Source: Acholeplasmatales bacterium (lineage in GTDB: Bacteria > Bacillota_I > Bacilli_A > Acholeplasmatales > Anaeroplasmataceae). Taken from it: DNA of 49,866 nucleotides. Below the pieces are notes generated by a model. The model did not search any database. It saw only the letters and a list, made by a program, of their open reading frames with translations, and was not told the DNA's origin. The first letter of the stretch is position 1. The number at the start of each line of letters is the position of its first letter. The stretch spans positions 1 through 49,866 of the forward strand of contig JAEEHU010000021.1 in assembly GCA_016280975.1 (NCBI GenBank), in the 5' to 3' direction. The position numbers were made by a program, and so were the translations under genes. This document shows positions 47,798 through 49,866 of this stretch, in pieces.

Positions 47798-48697
47798 TTA
47801 CTTTACAAATGAATTATAAATCTTTTCATAGAAATATGATGTATTTATATCATCCTTAAATGCTTTAAATACCTCATGTGTTACCTTTGAATCATCAAGT
47901 GCGTTATGCTCCTGCTCATCAGATTTATCATAATAGCATTCATAAATCTTAAATAATCCTGGATCATTTTTTAATTCATAGAATGTTTTAATTAATTTCA
48001 TAATGTTAATAAATCTAGTCTTATTTTCTAAAGACTTACATTTATTAATCCTATATGAATCATTTAAAACTAAAATATCATTTTTTCCATATACAATGAT
48101 TGTTGGATTATATTTATCAAGTATAGCTTTAAAATCATTATAAAACTCTTGATATGGAATTGCTAAATTCTCATATTCTTCTAAAGTTATATTCAAAAAA
48201 TCTAATGCTCTTTTTGTTAACTGCTTATTTACTGTTGGCTTAACATATTTGTTATATGAATATAATTCATTTCCATCCTTATCAAATATAATTAAGCCTG
48301 CTTGAATTAATTCAGTGACAAAGCCAGGTCCCCTAAATTTATAGCTTGGCATTGTCATTTCTAAATCTAAAAACATAGTGTTATCTAAATTTGATAGAGT
48401 ATCATATACAGATTTGTTTATTTTCTTTTTATTAAAATAAACGATATGATCATTCTTACCAAATGCTTCTATTCTATTTATAGAAATGATTGGATAAGCT
48501 AAGAATCTTCCCTTATGAAGTAATTCATTGTCAAATTCAAGCTCAATCCAGTTATCTTGATATAAATATCTTCTAAAAAGATTCATTTGACTATTTTGAA
48601 AATAGAAAAAATCAATTTTTCTACCATTTTTAATTCCAATAATCTTACTATCAAGTTCAATCATATGGATTGGTCCATATATTTTCAAAATAATCAC
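47798..48697 (-). CDS. DEDDh-type 3'-5' exonuclease-like protein
   Basis: MFLDLEMTMP, ITLEEYENLAIPYQEFYNDF, EHNALDDSKVTHEVFKAF. Confidence 0.8.
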   Translation of the reverse strand: MIILKIYGPIHMIELDSKIIGIKNGRKIDFFYFQNSQMNLFRRYLYQDNWIELEFDNELLHKGRFLAYPIISINRIEAFGKNDHIVYFNKKKINKSVYDTLSNLDNTMFLDLEMTMPSYKFRGPGFVTELIQAGLIIFDKDGNELYSYNKYVKPTVNKQLTKRALDFLNITLEEYENLAIPYQEFYNDFKAILDKYNPTIIVYGKNDILVLNDSYRINKCKSLENKTRFINIMKLIKTFYELKNDPGLFKIYECYYDKSDEQEHNALDDSKVTHEVFKAFKDDINTSYFYEKIYNSFVK

Positions 48698-48700
48698 TTC

Positions 48701-49315
48701 CTATTTAGAAATTGAAATAGATATTCCATCACCTATATCAAAAATTGATGTTTCATAATTCTCATTATTAAGTAGGAATTCATGAAACATTTGTAGCTTC
48801 TTAACCATGTTTCTTACATTCTTTGATAATGATTCTAAATCACTATTAACTAAATTATGGAAATACATATTATCACATACGACAATTCCACCCTTATTTA
48901 ATAGTGGTGTATAAAGCTCAAAGAATTTTGTATATTGAGCCTTAGCAGCGTCAATAAAAATCATATCAAACTTCTTATCACTTAGCTTATCAAAAGAATT
49001 TAAGGCATCATCAAATATGATATTAACCTTACCATCTAAATTTAAATCAGAGATATTCTTCTTTGCCTCATTATACATAACCTCATCTCTTTCAATTGTG
49101 TAAACAGTTGAATCTGATGTCATTGACATAATAGATGCAGAATATCCGATAGCTGTACCTATTTCTAAAATATTTTTTGGCTTATATAAAGCTATTATAG
49201 TCTTTAAAATTGATAAGCCATCATCATTAATAATAGGTACATGATTTAATTTAGCGTATTCTCTCATTTCGTTTAATTTTTGATTAAACTTGAGATTATT
49301 AGTTACAACCTTCAC
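48701..49315 (-). CDS. SAM-dependent O-methyltransferase (YrrM-like)
   Basis: NILEIGTAIGYSASIMSM, FDMIFIDAAKAQYTKFFE, GGIVVCDNMYFHNLV. GTG start proposed at 49313-49315 after GAGGAAG; the longer track start reads the neighbour's Cys tail out of frame. Confidence 0.85.
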   Translation of the reverse strand: MKVVTNNLKFNQKLNEMREYAKLNHVPIINDDGLSILKTIIALYKPKNILEIGTAIGYSASIMSMTSDSTVYTIERDEVMYNEAKKNISDLNLDGKVNIIFDDALNSFDKLSDKKFDMIFIDAAKAQYTKFFELYTPLLNKGGIVVCDNMYFHNLVNSDLESLSKNVRNMVKKLQMFHEFLLNNENYETSIFDIGDGISISISK

Positions 49316-49631
49316 AGTCTTCCTCACAGTCGCATTCGCAGCTTCCGCAACTACCCTCGCATCCACCACAGCCAGGACATCCTTGGTTATTTTCTGCGTA
49401 ATCATTTAAAATTTCTTCAAGCATCTTCCACTCTTCTTCAGTTTTAACCTCAGAAAGCTCGCCCTTATCTCCGTCATTTGGATTATAGCAAGCGGCAGAT
49501 ATCTCATTTATTTTTTCATTATAAAATACAACATAGTCATTGTTGAATTCATCAGAATGATAAGTAAATAAAATCTTAGTTACGATTTCATTTCCGTCCT
49601 TATCAAATAGAATTAATGTTCTATCATCCAT
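49299..49631 (-). CDS. DUF1292 protein with Cys-rich C-terminal tail
   Basis: LILFDKDGNEIVTKILFTYHSDEFNNDYVVFY; C-terminus GCPGCGGCEGSCGSCECDCEEDCEGCN. Confidence 0.85.
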   Translation of the reverse strand: MDDRTLILFDKDGNEIVTKILFTYHSDEFNNDYVVFYNEKINEISAACYNPNDGDKGELSEVKTEEEWKMLEEILNDYAENNQGCPGCGGCEGSCGSCECDCEEDCEGCN

Positions 49632-49644
49632 ATATTAAATCTCC

Positions 49645-49866
49645 TTAAAATGATTTTTTATCTAAGAAGCCTTGAAGTATAACTACAGCGGCCATCTCAT
49701 CTTTTTTATTATGTCTATCTTTTCTTCTAACATTTCCTTCAATCATAGCTCTATCAACTATAACTGTAGTTAATCTTTCATCTTCTAAATGAACCTTAAT
49801 GCTACTCTTAGATTCTATCTTTTCTTTAAAAGAGACAGAGATAGAGGCTCTAATGCCACTATCTCC
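49645..49866 (-). CDS. ruvX: RuvX/YqgF Holliday-junction resolvase-like protein, C-terminal part (truncated by window edge)
   Basis: My own translation of the edge, absent from the ORF track: ...KVHLEDERLTTVIVDRAMIEGNVRRKDRHNKKDEMAAVVILQGFLDKKSF*. Confidence 0.88.
   Translation of the reverse strand, partial: GDSGIRASISVSFKEKIESKSSIKVHLEDERLTTVIVDRAMIEGNVRRKDRHNKKDEMAAVVILQGFLDKKSF

Noticed and set aside
49316-49405. N-terminal extension of the O-methyltransferase ORF (MITQKITKDVLAVVDARVVAEAANATVRKT...)
   Set aside because: It is the out-of-frame reading of the DUF1292 Cys tail; homologues start near the proposed GTG.
1-49866. Prophage, transposon, integron or defence island
   Set aside because: No transposase, integrase, phage structural, restriction or Cas gene recognised; gene order looks chromosomal.

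Overview
Low-GC bacterial chromosome window, probably from a Mollicutes-related or other Bacilli lineage (inferred from the 16S 5' end and codon bias). Nearly every gene is on the minus strand; the one clear plus-strand gene is a TetR-type regulator. The left edge holds the 5' end of a 16S rRNA gene on the minus strand with its promoter and leader. Housekeeping content includes a t6A cluster (tsaE-tsaB-tandem GNAT-ybaK-tsaD), glnS, an ABC-F ATPase, pcrA, glpK, ddh, a zinc-type ABC transporter with a Fur-family regulator, a group B-like [FeFe] hydrogenase, and a ruvX(partial)-DUF1292-O-methyltransferase cluster. The accessory content is signalling-heavy: two EAL proteins with degenerate GGDEF domains, two HD-GYP proteins, and a tightly packed operon encoding TIM-barrel isomerase, GAF-HD-GYP, CHASE2-adenylate cyclase, FecR-domain protein and a 2431-aa BspA-like LRR lipoprotein. 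That operon is the best candidate for an undescribed system: a Gram-positive-type cyclic-nucleotide/FecR module coupled to a giant modular surface protein. Other notable signals are an ABC-F protein in which both halves of the same composite ATP site have decayed, a perfect 18-bp TetR operator, a DtxR/MntR-like box before a ZIP transporter, and a 9-Cys tail on a DUF1292 protein that overlaps the next gene's start.
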